Assembly: GCF_022023855.1 (NCBI RefSeq)
Contig: NZ_CP059451.1
Coordinates: 434,001-498,000, forward strand
Length of the DNA stretch: 64,000 bases
Reading direction: 5' to 3'
Source: Azospirillum brasilense
GTDB taxonomy: Bacteria > Pseudomonadota > Alphaproteobacteria > Azospirillales > Azospirillaceae
Positions 8,425 to 17,021 of this stretch are shown one piece after another; position 1 is the first letter of the stretch; the number at the start of each line of letters is the position of its first letter. The notes beneath the pieces are model-generated. The model was not told where the DNA came from, did not search any database, and worked only from the letters and a program-made list of their open reading frames with translations. Both the position numbers and the translations under genes were made by a program.

Positions 8425-9947
8425 GCCGCCCTCCGTCCGGCCAGCCGGTCCATCAGGGCGGCGCGGCCGGTGCCGCGCGGCAGCTCGCCGTCGAGGCTGC
8501 CATGCCGCACGACCAGGATGCGGTGCGACAGTGCCATGACCTCGTCGAGGTCGCTGGAGGCGACTATGACGGCGATGCCCCGGCCGGCAGCCTCGACCAG
8601 CGCGTCGTGGATGATTTCCCGCGCGGCGATGTCGACGCCGCGCGTCGGTTCCAGCACCACCAGGACCCGCAGGTCCGGCACCGCCAGATTGCGCGACAGC
8701 AGCAGCTTCTGCTGGTTGCCGCCGCTGAAACCGGCGGCCGGACGCTCCGGCTGGAAGGGGTGCAGGTTCAGCCGGCGCAGCCAAGGCATCAGCGCCGCCG
8801 CCTCGCCGCCCGGCCGCAGCAGCCCGCCGCGCGAGAACAGCGCAACGGTTGAGGAGGACGCGTTCTGGAGCGCCGCCAGCGGGCCGAACAGCCCCTCGGC
8901 GTGGCGGTCGGCCGGAACATAGCCGACCCCGGCGGCGACGGCCCGCACGCGGTCGCCCGTCGGCAGCGTCTCCCCCCGCACCGCGAGCGTGCCCGCGGCG
9001 ACCGGCCGCGCCCCCGCCAATGCCGCCGCCAGATCCAGGGCACCCGAACCGACCAGCCCGGCCAGCCCGACGATCTCACCCGCACGCACGGTAATGTCGG
9101 CCGGAGCGTCCGCCGGCCCCAGCCGCAGCCCGGTCGCAGTCAGCACCGGGGCCCCCGGCTGCGGCAGCGTGCGGTCGCCGGACTCCACCATGTCGCCCAA
9201 CATGGCGCGGATCAGCTCGGCGCGGGTCAGCGAGGCCAGCGGCTCGGCGTCGATCACCGCGACGCCGTCGCGCAGGACAGTAACGTCGTCGGCCAGCGCC
9301 TCGATCTCGTCGAACTTGTGGCTGATGAAGAGGACGGCGGTGCCCTCCGCGCACAGGCGGCGGACCACGCCGAACAGCCGGTCGGTCTCGTCATGCGTCA
9401 GGGCGGCGGTCGGCTCGTCCAGCACCAGCAGCGTGCAGCGCTGCCCCAGCCCGCGGGCGATCTCCACCAGCTGGCGCTCGCCGACCGACAGCCGCTCGAC
9501 CGGAAGGTCGAGGTCGCAGCCGAGGCCGACCGCGTCCAGCCAGGCCCGTGCCGTGGCGCGCGGCACCAGGGCCGGCCGGGCGCGCAGACCCGCCGCCCCC
9601 GCGATGGCGAAGGCCGACAGGTTCTCCAGCACCGACAGATGGGGGAACAGGCTGAGATGCTGGTAGATCGGGATCACCCCGGCGGCAATCGCCTGCCGCA
9701 CCCCGGCGAAACGGGTCGGAACACCGTTCAGCGCGATCCGCCCGCGGTCGGGCTGGATCGCCCCGACGACGATCTTCACCAGCGTGCTCTTGCCGGCGCC
9801 GTTCTCGCCAAGAAGTGCATGGACCTTTCCCGGCCGCAGCCGCAACGAAGCGTTGCGGAGCGCACAGGTCGCCCCGTAATTCTTGGCAATGCCGCTGACT
9901 TCGAGCGTCCAAATCTTACCGGGATCACCCCTTGTCTGTCGTGTCAT
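8421..9947 (-). CDS. Double-domain sugar-type ABC transporter ATP-binding protein
   Basis: The 508-residue protein has two tandem ABC domains, as in RbsA/MglA. Domain 1 has Walker A GENGAGKS at residues 47-54, signature LSVGERQLVEIARG and Walker B LLVLDEPTA. Domain 2 has the degenerate Walker A region GLVGSGALDL normal for this family, and signature FSGGNQQKLLLS. I start it at ATG 9947 rather than the open start at 10034, because the extra 29 residues are basic low-complexity sequence unlike the family. It is the first gene of the operon, and the promoter lies in the 154 bases shared with the divergent LysR gene. Confidence 0.9.
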   Translation of the reverse strand: MTRQTRGDPGKIWTLEVSGIAKNYGATCALRNASLRLRPGKVHALLGENGAGKSTLVKIVVGAIQPDRGRIALNGVPTRFAGVRQAIAAGVIPIYQHLSLFPHLSVLENLSAFAIAGAAGLRARPALVPRATARAWLDAVGLGCDLDLPVERLSVGERQLVEIARGLGQRCTLLVLDEPTAALTHDETDRLFGVVRRLCAEGTAVLFISHKFDEIEALADDVTVLRDGVAVIDAEPLASLTRAELIRAMLGDMVESGDRTLPQPGAPVLTATGLRLGPADAPADITVRAGEIVGLAGLVGSGALDLAAALAGARPVAAGTLAVRGETLPTGDRVRAVAAGVGYVPADRHAEGLFGPLAALQNASSSTVALFSRGGLLRPGGEAAALMPWLRRLNLHPFQPERPAAGFSGGNQQKLLLSRNLAVPDLRVLVVLEPTRGVDIAAREIIHDALVEAAGRGIAVIVASSDLDEVMALSHRILVVRHGSLDGELPRGTGRAALMDRLAGRRAA

Positions 9948-10101
9948 GGCTGTTCGTGTCACAGTAACCCTCGCGCTTGCCCTGTTTCTTCTGAACTCTG
10001 ACGGTTCAGTGACGGGAAGCGTGCCGGAGGACACCGGACCTCACAAACGACTTGTTCGGCCCCTATGCATGATCTAAGCTCATCCATGGGAGGCCATGCC
10101 G

Positions 10102-11115
10102 ATGCCGAAACGACCGCTGCCGCCGCTCAACACCCTGCGCGGGTTCGACGCCGCCGCGCGGCACCTCTCCTTCACGATGGCGGCCGACGAACTGCACTTG
10201 ACCCAGGGGGCGATCAGCCGACAGGTGCGCGACCTGGAACTGGCGCTGGACTGCCAGCTGTTCCGCCGGATGACCCGGCGCATCGAACTGACGCCGGAGG
10301 GCGAGGATTTCGCCCGCACCGTCCGCGATTGCCTGGGTGAGCTGGAGCGCTCGGCGCAGCGGATTGGCCGGTCGCGGACGATGCGCACGCTGACCATCTC
10401 GATCCTGCCGACCATCGCGTCGCTGTGGCTGATGCCGCGCCTGCATCTGTTCACCCAGGCCAACCCCGGCGTCGAGGTGCGGATCATCTCGTCGATCGAG
10501 CCGTCGAACCTGCTGGCGCACGAGGCCGACATCGCGATCCGCGTCGGCCGCATCCCGGGCCGCCGCTACGAGCGCGGGCAGCCGCGCATCGACCTAGACA
10601 TGGTGACGAGCTGGGACGGCGTGCAGGCCGACGAGCTGTTTCCCGACATCCTCCGCCCGGCCTGCGCGCCAGCACTTGCGGGTGAGGCGGTGCTGGAGGA
10701 CGGGCGGCCGGTGGTGCGCCTGCCGCTGATCCACACCTCCAGCCGCCGGCACGCCTGGCCGGACTGGCTGAAGGCGACCGGCGGACAAGCCGTCGCCGGA
10801 ACCGGAGGCGGGCTGGAGTTCGGCCATTTCTTCATGTCGCTGGACGCCGCCCGCCAGGGCCGCGGAATTGCCATCGTGCCCGACATCCTGCTGGCGCAGT
10901 ACGATCGCCGCGCCGAACTGGCGATGCCGCTGCCATCCGAGGTGCGCAGCGCCGGCGAATATTACCTGCTAATCCACGAAAGCCGGCTGGACGACCCCCG
11001 GACGCAGGCTTTCCGCGGCTGGATCCTCTCGGAATCCCGCAAGGCGCGCGATGGGTTGACGTCCTCGGTCGACCGGTGCGCCAGCAGCTCTCTTTCGCAG
11101 CTTTCCGATCTTTAG
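10102..11115 (+). CDS. LysR-family transcriptional regulator (GcvA-like)
   Basis: The protein has an N-terminal winged helix-turn-helix (PLNTLRGFDAAARHLSFTMAADELHLTQGAISRQV, residues about 7-65) of the GcvA/AmpR subgroup and a LysR substrate-binding domain. ATG 10102 is preferred over ATG 10096 because GGGAGG ends at 10093, leaving a proper 8-base spacing only for the second ATG. It is divergent from the ABC transporter and enzyme operon and most likely controls it in response to the transported compound. The last 25 or so residues (KARDGLTSSVDRCASSSLSQ...) look foreign and run into IS debris, so the native C-terminus has probably been replaced. Confidence 0.88.
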   Translation: MPKRPLPPLNTLRGFDAAARHLSFTMAADELHLTQGAISRQVRDLELALDCQLFRRMTRRIELTPEGEDFARTVRDCLGELERSAQRIGRSRTMRTLTISILPTIASLWLMPRLHLFTQANPGVEVRIISSIEPSNLLAHEADIAIRVGRIPGRRYERGQPRIDLDMVTSWDGVQADELFPDILRPACAPALAGEAVLEDGRPVVRLPLIHTSSRRHAWPDWLKATGGQAVAGTGGGLEFGHFFMSLDAARQGRGIAIVPDILLAQYDRRAELAMPLPSEVRSAGEYYLLIHESRLDDPRTQAFRGWILSESRKARDGLTSSVDRCASSSLSQLSDL

Positions 11116-11400
11116 GGTTCCGTCGGGTGTCGCGCCAAGTCTGAGTACCTGTTCGCGACTTTGGCGCAGAACTCGGCCTGCTGACGGATTTTGCCCTGAG
11201 GCGATGGAGATCAGGCGATCTTGAGGGCATCGCGATAGGTGTTCGCCAAACAACGCTAAGTGGTGCATCCACCAAGTTGTTTAGGCATTCGGGAGCGCGG
11301 CGACGCCCAGTCGGCTCGGCGCGCGATGGCGCCTGCGCCTGCGCCTGCGCCTGCGCCTGAGGACATCGCGACATTTGTTCGGCAGACAACGCCGCCATTA
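11116..11400. other. Non-coding IS debris downstream of the LysR gene
   Basis: No credible gene is present. A stretch from about 11114 resembles one at about 34717: both contain GGTTCCG, then GTCGCGCCAAG, then CTGAG. The minus strand encodes a short transposase-like tail ending ANTYRDALKIA and a stop at about 11216. A long imperfect hairpin spans 11246-11286, with outer arms CCAAACAAC and GTTGTTTAGG and an inner TGGTG/CACCA stem. These look like ends of one or more degraded insertion sequences. Confidence 0.5.
11329..11358. repeat. Five tandem copies of the hexamer GCGCCT
   Basis: Five exact consecutive copies of GCGCCT run from 11329 to 11358. They lie in non-coding IS debris, so copy-number change would not alter a protein. 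This is a simple-sequence tract prone to replication slippage. Confidence 0.85.
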
Positions 11401-12490
11401 TCAATCAAAGACAGCTATGGCCGAGCGGATGCTGATCCCACCGTCCTTGGTCCGCCGAAGTTGGCGCCCGACAGCGTAACGAAAGACGGCAGGAAGCTGG
11501 AGGGCTGGGGGAACACGGGACCAGAGAGTTTGGATCACCGTCCGCCCTTTTCGTGTCCGGCGTTGGGCCTGACCTGCCACTGTGCGCTGGGACCAGCGGA
11601 AACCGATCTCGCCAAAGTACAGGTCGGCGTGGTCGGAGCTGATGTGATGGAAGACGCCGGCGATCGTGCGCCGGACACGATCGTTGAAGCCTTCGGCCGA
11701 GTTGGCATGCACGCTGCCGCGCACATACTCGCGCTGGGAATGGCGGACCGTATCGTGCGCACCGAATGCGCTCCCGATGGCGACGAACGCCTTATTCGTC
11801 GCTCATCAAGTGCGCGTCGGGATCGACAGCGGTTTCCAGCACCCGCTCGGCCTCGTCGAGCGACAGGTCGGCGACCACCGCGGCACGGGCTTCGCCCGCC
11901 GGTGTCCCCGGTTTCCGGCTGCTTGGCCGCTGGACGACCGCGAGGGCTGGTGTCTTCGTCGTACGGGGATGGCCCTTGCGTCCTCGCCCCAGTTTTGGAG
12001 GGTTGGGGTCACGACGCGGCTTGGCGCCGAAATGGAACTCGTCGATCTCCACCGTCCCACCCAGCGGATGGTCACGCAACACCAGAAGCCGCAGGACGTG
12101 GCCCATTCGCCATGCCGTTGGCTGGCTGACGCCGAGTGCTTCGGCCAGACGGATGGACGAGATGCCCTTGTCCGATTGCAGAATGAACCACAGCCCCATG
12201 AGCCAAGTCCGCAACGGCAGCTTCGTTCCATGCAACGGGGTTCGCGTCGTCACGGTGAACTGGAAGCGGCAGTCCGCATTGCAGCACTGATAAAGCCCCG
12301 GCCGGGACCGTCGTCCCGTGTCTCGCCCCGCCAGGGTGATCGAGCGCCGCGAGCCGCAGGCCGGACAGAGCCGTCCGTTCGGCCACACCATCGCCTCAAC
12401 CAACTGGCGGGACCGCGCCTCGTCGCGGAACGCTTCGGTCATCTCCGCCACGGTTCGAATGGCCGTCAGCTCCTCCAGCACCGATCCCAT
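11401..12490 (-). pseudogene. IS1595 (ISXO2-like) family transposase, frameshifted
   Basis: The N-terminal part (start ATG 12490) has a zinc ribbon CPACGSRR...CCNADC and the ISXO2 core TAWRMGHVLRLL...GGTVEIDEFHFGAK. At about 11792 the frame stops in DAHLMSDE. The family sequence then continues in another frame (NKAFVAIGSAFGAHDTVRH, then VHANSAEGFNDRVRRTIAG and HADLYFGEIGFRWSQR) down to a stop at 11401. A two-base deletion at GACGAATAAG explains the shift, so the gene is inactive unless this is a sequencing error. The element lies in the 3' end of a truncated LD-carboxypeptidase gene. Confidence 0.85.
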
Positions 12491-12529
12491 CGTCCCCTCC
12501 GCGCTTGATGGCTGAGAGTCGCACGTAAC

Positions 12530-12919
12530 CGCTCTGGTGCCTACTGGGATGGCGACAGCATCTGGGCCGTGGCCAAGCGGCAGACCACCCAAGATGGGCA
12601 CGCCGAGAAGAAAGAGGCGGTCGCGCAGAACATCAACGACCGACCAGCCTTGGGATTCGTTAAATCCAATAAATTGGCCGGCGGCAATCCCGCGTATGCC
12701 ATCCAGGCAACCGGCTTTCAGCAGCCGGGTGAGATGCCGATCGATATGGCCGAGGCCTTTCTCGACATCCTCGATCAGCAGGATAGCGCCCGCCAGGCGG
12801 GGCAAAACCCAGCCTGCGGCTGCCGCGATCATGTCGAGGTTACCGCCCAGGAGAACGCCGTTGGCCCGCCCGTGACTGGTAAGGGCTGCCGTAATCTCGT
12901 TTGGTTTCGAGCATACGGT
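12530..12919 (-). pseudogene. ldcA: C-terminal half of an LD-carboxypeptidase (peptidase S66, LdcA-like)
   Basis: About 130 residues match the second half of muramoyltetrapeptide LD-carboxypeptidases, which trim D-Ala from murein peptides. The fragment shows GVLLGGNLDMI, ILLIEDVEKGLGHIDRHLTRL, CLDGIRGIAAGQF and LLGVPILGGLPLGHG, including the usual catalytic Glu and His. The N-terminal half with the nucleophilic Ser is absent. One side is fused to an IS3 transposase fragment and the other to the IS1595 element, so this is a stranded remnant. A family match by eye is reasonably sure; a functional product is not expected. Confidence 0.75.
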
Positions 12920-13147
12920 GATCGTCTCGGCCAAGGCGTTGTCATAGGAATCGCCGACGCTGCCGACGGACGGCTCGACGCCGGCTTCGGTGAGGCGCTC
13001 GGTGTACCGAATGGCGACATATTGCGATCCGCGATCGGAATGATGGACGGGGCCGCTGCCCTTGGCCGGCCGGCGGTCGTGCAGCGCCTGCTTCAGGGCG
13101 TCCAGAACGAAGCCGGCATGAGCGGTGCGCGACACCCGCCAGACCAC
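12920..13147 (-). pseudogene. IS3-family OrfB transposase, internal integrase-core fragment
   Basis: The 76 codons cover the rve integrase core of an IS3-family OrfB: VLDALKQALHDRRP, VHHSDRGSQYVAIRY, then VGSVGDSYDNALAETI with catalytic Asp residues. The start and the whole C-terminus are missing. The frame fuses directly into the LD-carboxypeptidase remnant after AETI. The complementary C-terminal part of a near-identical transposase occurs 32 kb away at 44860-45109, and the two share a 43-base stretch with one mismatch. Confidence 0.85.
12925..12967 (+). repeat. Left copy of a 43-bp direct repeat bounding a 32-kb block
   Basis: These 43 bases recur at 45061-45103 in the same orientation with a single mismatch at position 20 of the repeat. 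Both copies encode the VGDSYDNALAE stretch of an IS3-family transposase. The arrangement could be an imprint of recombination between IS copies or of integration at an IS. Confidence 0.8.
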
Positions 13148-13150
13148 ACC

Positions 13151-13507
13151 TTAACTTTCGCGATTCAGCGCTTGCTGTACGGTGCTAGCCAAGGCCGTCG
13201 GACGAAATGGCTTCTGGAGAAACGCCGTGGCGAACCCGGCCACCTCGTCCGGCAGCGGCAGAGCGCTCATCAGAATCACCGGAACCGAGGTCATCCCCGG
13301 GCGGCTTCGGGCCGCTGTCACCCACTCGGCTCCCCCCAGGCGCGGCATCATCATGTCGCTGACGATCACGTCCACGTCGGGCACGAGAAGCGCCAGAGCC
13401 TCCTGTCCGTCACCGGCCTCAATCACTTGGTGGCCGTCCTCGATGAGTACTTCAGCCAGAAGCATCCGGATGATCCCTTCATCTTCGGCCAGGAGGATTT
13501 TGGCCAC
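13151..13507 (-). CDS. Single-domain response regulator (CheY-like)
   Basis: The 118-residue protein is a receiver domain only. It has the acidic pair E8-D9, phospho-acceptor Asp51 in VIVSDMMMP, the switch Ser in VILMSA and Lys in FLQKPF. With no output domain it probably signals by protein contact, as in phosphorelays or kinase feedback. It begins 11 bases after the stop of the KaiC-like gene and is almost certainly co-transcribed with it. Its stop codon lies three bases from the IS3 fragment, so the original downstream context has been lost. Confidence 0.9.
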   Translation of the reverse strand: MAKILLAEDEGIIRMLLAEVLIEDGHQVIEAGDGQEALALLVPDVDVIVSDMMMPRLGGAEWVTAARSRPGMTSVPVILMSALPLPDEVAGFATAFLQKPFRPTALASTVQQALNRES

Positions 13508-13518
13508 GCCCGCTCCCT

Positions 13519-14913
13519 TCAGCCGGCCAGGGCGATGCCGCCCGGCCCTATGGTGTAGGTGACGAGCCGGGGGTCGAAGTCGCGATCCGGCACCTTCACA
13601 ATGGAAAACACCTTGTGCACGGCCTCATTCCGCTCGACCAGCCGCATCGTCAGCACATTGTCAACCAGCGGTGACAGCTCCGCCACGCCCTGCGCCGCCG
13701 GAGCCGGGAATTGCCCGTGGCCGGTCATCGCTGAGGTGTAGAGCGCAGTGATCCCCAGCGATCTGAGTTCGTTGCCCAGCGCCGTCAGGAAGCGCCCCAT
13801 ACGTTCGCTTTCCACAAGGTTTTGCTGAAAGCCCGCAATGCCGTCCACCACGAGGCGCCGAGCGCCGACCCGGCGGAGTTCGGCCAGCAGCCAGCCGGCC
13901 ACCTCGTCCACCAGGATTTCCGCGGGAGAGCGCCAATGCAGGTGCAGTCTGCTGGTCGCCTCCAGCCCGGCCATGTCCACGCCGATGCCACTCGCCTTGT
14001 GGCGCAGGCGCTCCGGGCTCTCGTAGAACCCCAGAAACAGACAGGGTTCGTTAACCGTCGCGGAGCCGGCGAACTGCAGGGCGGCGATCGTCTTACCGGT
14101 GCCCGATGGCCCCACCAGCAACGTGGCGGAGCCAGCGGACAGCCCGCCACGCAACATCAGGTCGAGCTTGGCGATGCCGGAGGACACCAGAGTGTTGCCG
14201 GTCGGCATGGCCACCTGCTGACCGACGACGGCCTCCAGCCGGGGGTAAACCTCGATGCCATTCTCGGAGATGCGGTAGCGGTGCCGGCCACGCACGATGC
14301 CGCCGCCGCGAAACTTGTGCACCTCCAACTCCCGCATGACCCGTCCTTCAGCCCGGACGTCAGTCATCTCGATCCAGCCGTCAACCATAGTGTATTCCGG
14401 GCTTCCAGGTTCTCGACGCGAGTTGGTCAGCAACAGCATCGTGCAACCGGAGAGGTGGGCATAGGCCTGCAGTTCATGGATGAGGCGGCGGAAGGCATGA
14501 CTGGAGGACGCGGTTTCCTCGGCGGCGAACAGGCCGTCAAGAATGACAAGTTCGGCCTCCTGCCTCTCCACCTCGGAGCGCACCAGCTTGGCCAGCCCGG
14601 GCAAGCCGTTCTTCTCAAGTTCGGCGTAGCCGCTGACGTAACTCAGCCGTCCCGGCAGGACGGCTGGATCGAAGAAGGCCATCTGGCTGAGATGGGCCAT
14701 CATGCGGTCGTGTCCTTCGGACAGCAGCGTGACGTACACGACTCGCCCATCGTCACGGACATGACTGCTGGCGATCTGGTTGGCGAGGACGGTCTTGCCG
14801 GCGCCGGGAAAGCCTTGGAGGATGTAGGCGCCTCCACGCAGCAAACCGCCATTCAGGATCAGGTCGAGGGTAGCAATGCCGGTGGAAAGACGCGCAAGTT
14901 CAGGCATGGGCAT
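13519..14913 (-). CDS. KaiC-like double RecA-domain ATPase
   Basis: The 464-residue protein has two KaiC/RadA-type domains. Walker A motifs are GFPGAGKT (34-41) and GPSGTGKT (268-275), and Walker B strands are LVILDG (122-127) and RLVVDG (353-358). Candidate catalytic glutamates lie in TLLSEGHDR and GFYESPER. Bacterial KaiC homologues outside cyanobacteria often act with histidine kinases in stress or signalling adaptation rather than in a clock; there is no kaiA or kaiB here. The downstream receiver gene is coupled to it, and a LOV-like histidine kinase lies upstream, so a shared signalling module is likely. Confidence 0.88.
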   Translation of the reverse strand: MPMPELARLSTGIATLDLILNGGLLRGGAYILQGFPGAGKTVLANQIASSHVRDDGRVVYVTLLSEGHDRMMAHLSQMAFFDPAVLPGRLSYVSGYAELEKNGLPGLAKLVRSEVERQEAELVILDGLFAAEETASSSHAFRRLIHELQAYAHLSGCTMLLLTNSRREPGSPEYTMVDGWIEMTDVRAEGRVMRELEVHKFRGGGIVRGRHRYRISENGIEVYPRLEAVVGQQVAMPTGNTLVSSGIAKLDLMLRGGLSAGSATLLVGPSGTGKTIAALQFAGSATVNEPCLFLGFYESPERLRHKASGIGVDMAGLEATSRLHLHWRSPAEILVDEVAGWLLAELRRVGARRLVVDGIAGFQQNLVESERMGRFLTALGNELRSLGITALYTSAMTGHGQFPAPAAQGVAELSPLVDNVLTMRLVERNEAVHKVFSIVKVPDRDFDPRLVTYTIGPGGIALAG

Positions 14914-15258
14914 CCAGACATATCCATTGCGGCAGGAGGGTTACTCGGCGTGCTGGCCATAGCCCATATTGGTGGTGCGAGCATCCAGTTCCAGTCATTC
15001 CACAGACCGGCTAGCATCCGGAACCCAGCCGGCGCTTGACACCCGCTTCATGAATTGCACACAAAGCCGGCCAAGGCAGAGCTGCGCATGGACGATCATG
15101 CTCAACAGCACCAAGTTTCCCGCAAGCTTCAACTGGAACCATTGCGGCACGGATGGCCGACGTCGCGGGTTCGCAAGGAAGAAGCGCAGCAGTTCCCGCG
15201 AGGAGTCCGATCCGCGCGGGTCGGTGTAGGAACCGGCTGGACTGCCTCCCGCCCAGGC
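14914..15258. other. Intergenic stretch between KaiC-like and response-regulator genes
   Basis: This region lies between divergently transcribed genes. An open frame in line with the response regulator runs back to 15055, but its translation ([14 protein letters not shown]...) is not receiver-like, so I treat it as non-coding or degraded. I see no terminator or clear promoter. Confidence 0.4.
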
Positions 15259-15702
15259 GTGTCCGGCGCCTCGGCTCTCGTGGTCATGGCCATGGAGGAT
15301 ACGCTGGTCTGTGCGGGCTTCCGTGTCACGGTCATGCACAATGGCCGGGAAGCGCTGGAGGCCGATGCCAGGGACCGGGCCGACCTGTTGCTGACTGATC
15401 TCAGGATGCCCATTATGGACGGGAAGGTTCTGATTCAACGGTTGCGTGGCGGGCGGTCGGGCCTTCCGGTCGTGGTCGTGACTGGGACACCGCCGGAAGG
15501 CGGGGTGGCCAGCATTCAGAGCGGCGATCCCGGTCGCACGCGGCTCCTCGTGAAACCGACTTTGATGGAAGACCTTGTCACCGCCGTCCAATGGGTGATC
15601 AAGCAGCCATGGCGCCACCGGGCGTGCCGCTCACACTTCATCACCAGCGGCTCCGTCGTCCGGGACGCCTCATTGACCGCGGTGCTCAGCCCGGAAACGT
15701 GA
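15259..15702 (+). CDS. Response regulator receiver domain with a damaged acidic pocket
   Basis: From [17 protein letters not shown] the sequence is a clear receiver domain, with [13 protein letters not shown] (phospho-acceptor Asp), [12 protein letters not shown] and [11 protein letters not shown]. Related receivers read ALVVEDE-x-L-x-AMAMEDTL. Here about seven residues including the metal-binding acidic pair are absent, leaving [11 protein letters not shown]. The start is uncertain: GTG 15259 has no good ribosome binding site. The 17 terminal bases overlap the convergent kinase gene. It may be a non-phosphorylatable protein or a decaying gene. Its position beside the LOV-like kinase suggests it was once that kinase's partner. 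Confidence 0.6.
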   Translation: MSGASALVVMAMEDTLVCAGFRVTVMHNGREALEADARDRADLLLTDLRMPIMDGKVLIQRLRGGRSGLPVVVVTGTPPEGGVASIQSGDPGRTRLLVKPTLMEDLVTAVQWVIKQPWRHRACRSHFITSGSVVRDASLTAVLSPET

Positions 15703-16837
15703 CCGTCACGGCAACACCGGCATCGCACCTGATGTCCATCTCGCCGTCAATCTGTTCGACGAGGGAGCGAACGATCCCAAAGCCAAGGGAACCTTCGCGG
15801 TCGCCAGACATGCCCACCCCGTTGTCGCGCACACGCAGCACCACCCGATCTCTGTGCGGCCGCCGCGCCGTAACCTCGATGCGTCCCGCCAGGAACGACG
15901 GAAACGCGTGCTTCACGGCGTTGGTGACCAGTTCGTTCACCACCAGCCCCAGCGTAATGGCGTGGTTGGCCGGAACGTGAATGTCCCCGTCCGCCTGCGC
16001 CTCGATCCGGATGCCGGCGTTCGTGCCGGTTGCCGTCATCAGCAACGCGCAGAGATCCCGCAGATAGGGAGCAAGTCTGATCCGGCTGGGGTCCTGGGAT
16101 TTGCTGAGCAGGTCGTGCGCGTGCGCCATCGCCCCCAACCGTTCCTGTGTTTCCAGAAAGAGTGCCCTGACCGCTGGGTCCGCTTGCTGATAGGCCTGGG
16201 TGATCAGCAGCGACGAGGCGATGGCCAGGCTGTTTTTGGCCCGATGGTCCACCTCACGGAGCAGCACTTCTTTCTCCGCCAGGAGGCGGGACAGACGCGC
16301 GTTGGCCGCCGTCAACGCCTGTGTCCGCTCGGCCACGCGCCGTTCCAGGTCCAGGGTGAGTTGCCGCAGGTCGTCTTCGGCGGCGCAGCGCCGTGTGATG
16401 TCCAGGAAGGACAGAAAATGGTGGACGATCCGCCCGGTCTCGTCGGTCCACCGGCCGACGAACAGCGCTGCCCACAGAGCGCCGCCATCCTTGCGGTACT
16501 GCAGGATCTCCAGCGTTTCGTCGCGCTGTTCGGCGAGGGCCGCCTTGAACCTTTGGATCGTCGCAGGATCGGTGCCCGGCCCGTCCAGGAAATGCGGCTC
16601 CTGCCCAAGGACGTCGTCCATGGCGTAGCCGGACATGTCCAGAAAGGCGCTGTTCGCGAAGACCACCGGATAGCCCGGCAGCGTCGCGTCGGCAACCATC
16701 ATCGGCACCCGCGTGGCAGCGACCGCCTTGACGAAAATCCCCCCCTGCCGCTGCACTGCGTCCACGTGGCGCTCCGCATCGGAGCGCTCTGGTGTGGCGG
16801 GCAGGTTCGGGCGGAAGCTGTTCATGATCGGCAGCAT
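15686..16837 (-). CDS. LOV/PAS-type sensor histidine kinase (HisKA_2) without the photoactive cysteine
   Basis: The 383-residue soluble kinase has a LOV-like PAS domain (about 40-150), a coiled coil rich in R and E (152-190), a HisKA_2 dimerisation region with phospho-acceptor His198 (LLREVDHRAKNSL) and an HATPase domain (LGLVVNELVTNAVKHAFP, DNGVGM, SLGFGIV). True LOV sensors carry G-x-NCRFLQG. Here the motif is G78-Q-E-P-H-F-L-D-G, with Pro81 replacing the adduct-forming Cys. Flanking LOV features (NSAFLDMSGYAMDDVLG, LEILQYRKDGGALW) are kept. It may sense redox state through flavin or another ligand. Adjacent receiver genes are likely partners. Confidence 0.88.
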   Translation of the reverse strand: MLPIMNSFRPNLPATPERSDAERHVDAVQRQGGIFVKAVAATRVPMMVADATLPGYPVVFANSAFLDMSGYAMDDVLGQEPHFLDGPGTDPATIQRFKAALAEQRDETLEILQYRKDGGALWAALFVGRWTDETGRIVHHFLSFLDITRRCAAEDDLRQLTLDLERRVAERTQALTAANARLSRLLAEKEVLLREVDHRAKNSLAIASSLLITQAYQQADPAVRALFLETQERLGAMAHAHDLLSKSQDPSRIRLAPYLRDLCALLMTATGTNAGIRIEAQADGDIHVPANHAITLGLVVNELVTNAVKHAFPSFLAGRIEVTARRPHRDRVVLRVRDNGVGMSGDREGSLGFGIVRSLVEQIDGEMDIRCDAGVAVTVTFPG

Positions 16838-17021
16838 GGCACGGACCGCGTCGGACGGCGAAGCCCAAATCCAACCGGTCGCGCGGGTTTATGCGACGCG
16901 TCCGGCCACCGTCCGCCCACCAGGAGACCACCCGTGCCGCGCTCGGCGCCTCCACAACAATGCGGACGCTGATGGTTGACAGCCGCCGGGCCGGAGGAAA
17001 CTAACATGGGTTCGCTCCGCT

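Noticed and set aside
13519-14913. A circadian clock role for the KaiC-like protein
   Set aside because: No kaiA or kaiB gene is near, and non-cyanobacterial KaiC-like proteins commonly serve other signalling roles.
15686-16837. Blue-light photoreceptor function for the LOV-like kinase
   Set aside because: The cysteine required for the flavin adduct is Pro here, so classical LOV photochemistry is not supported.
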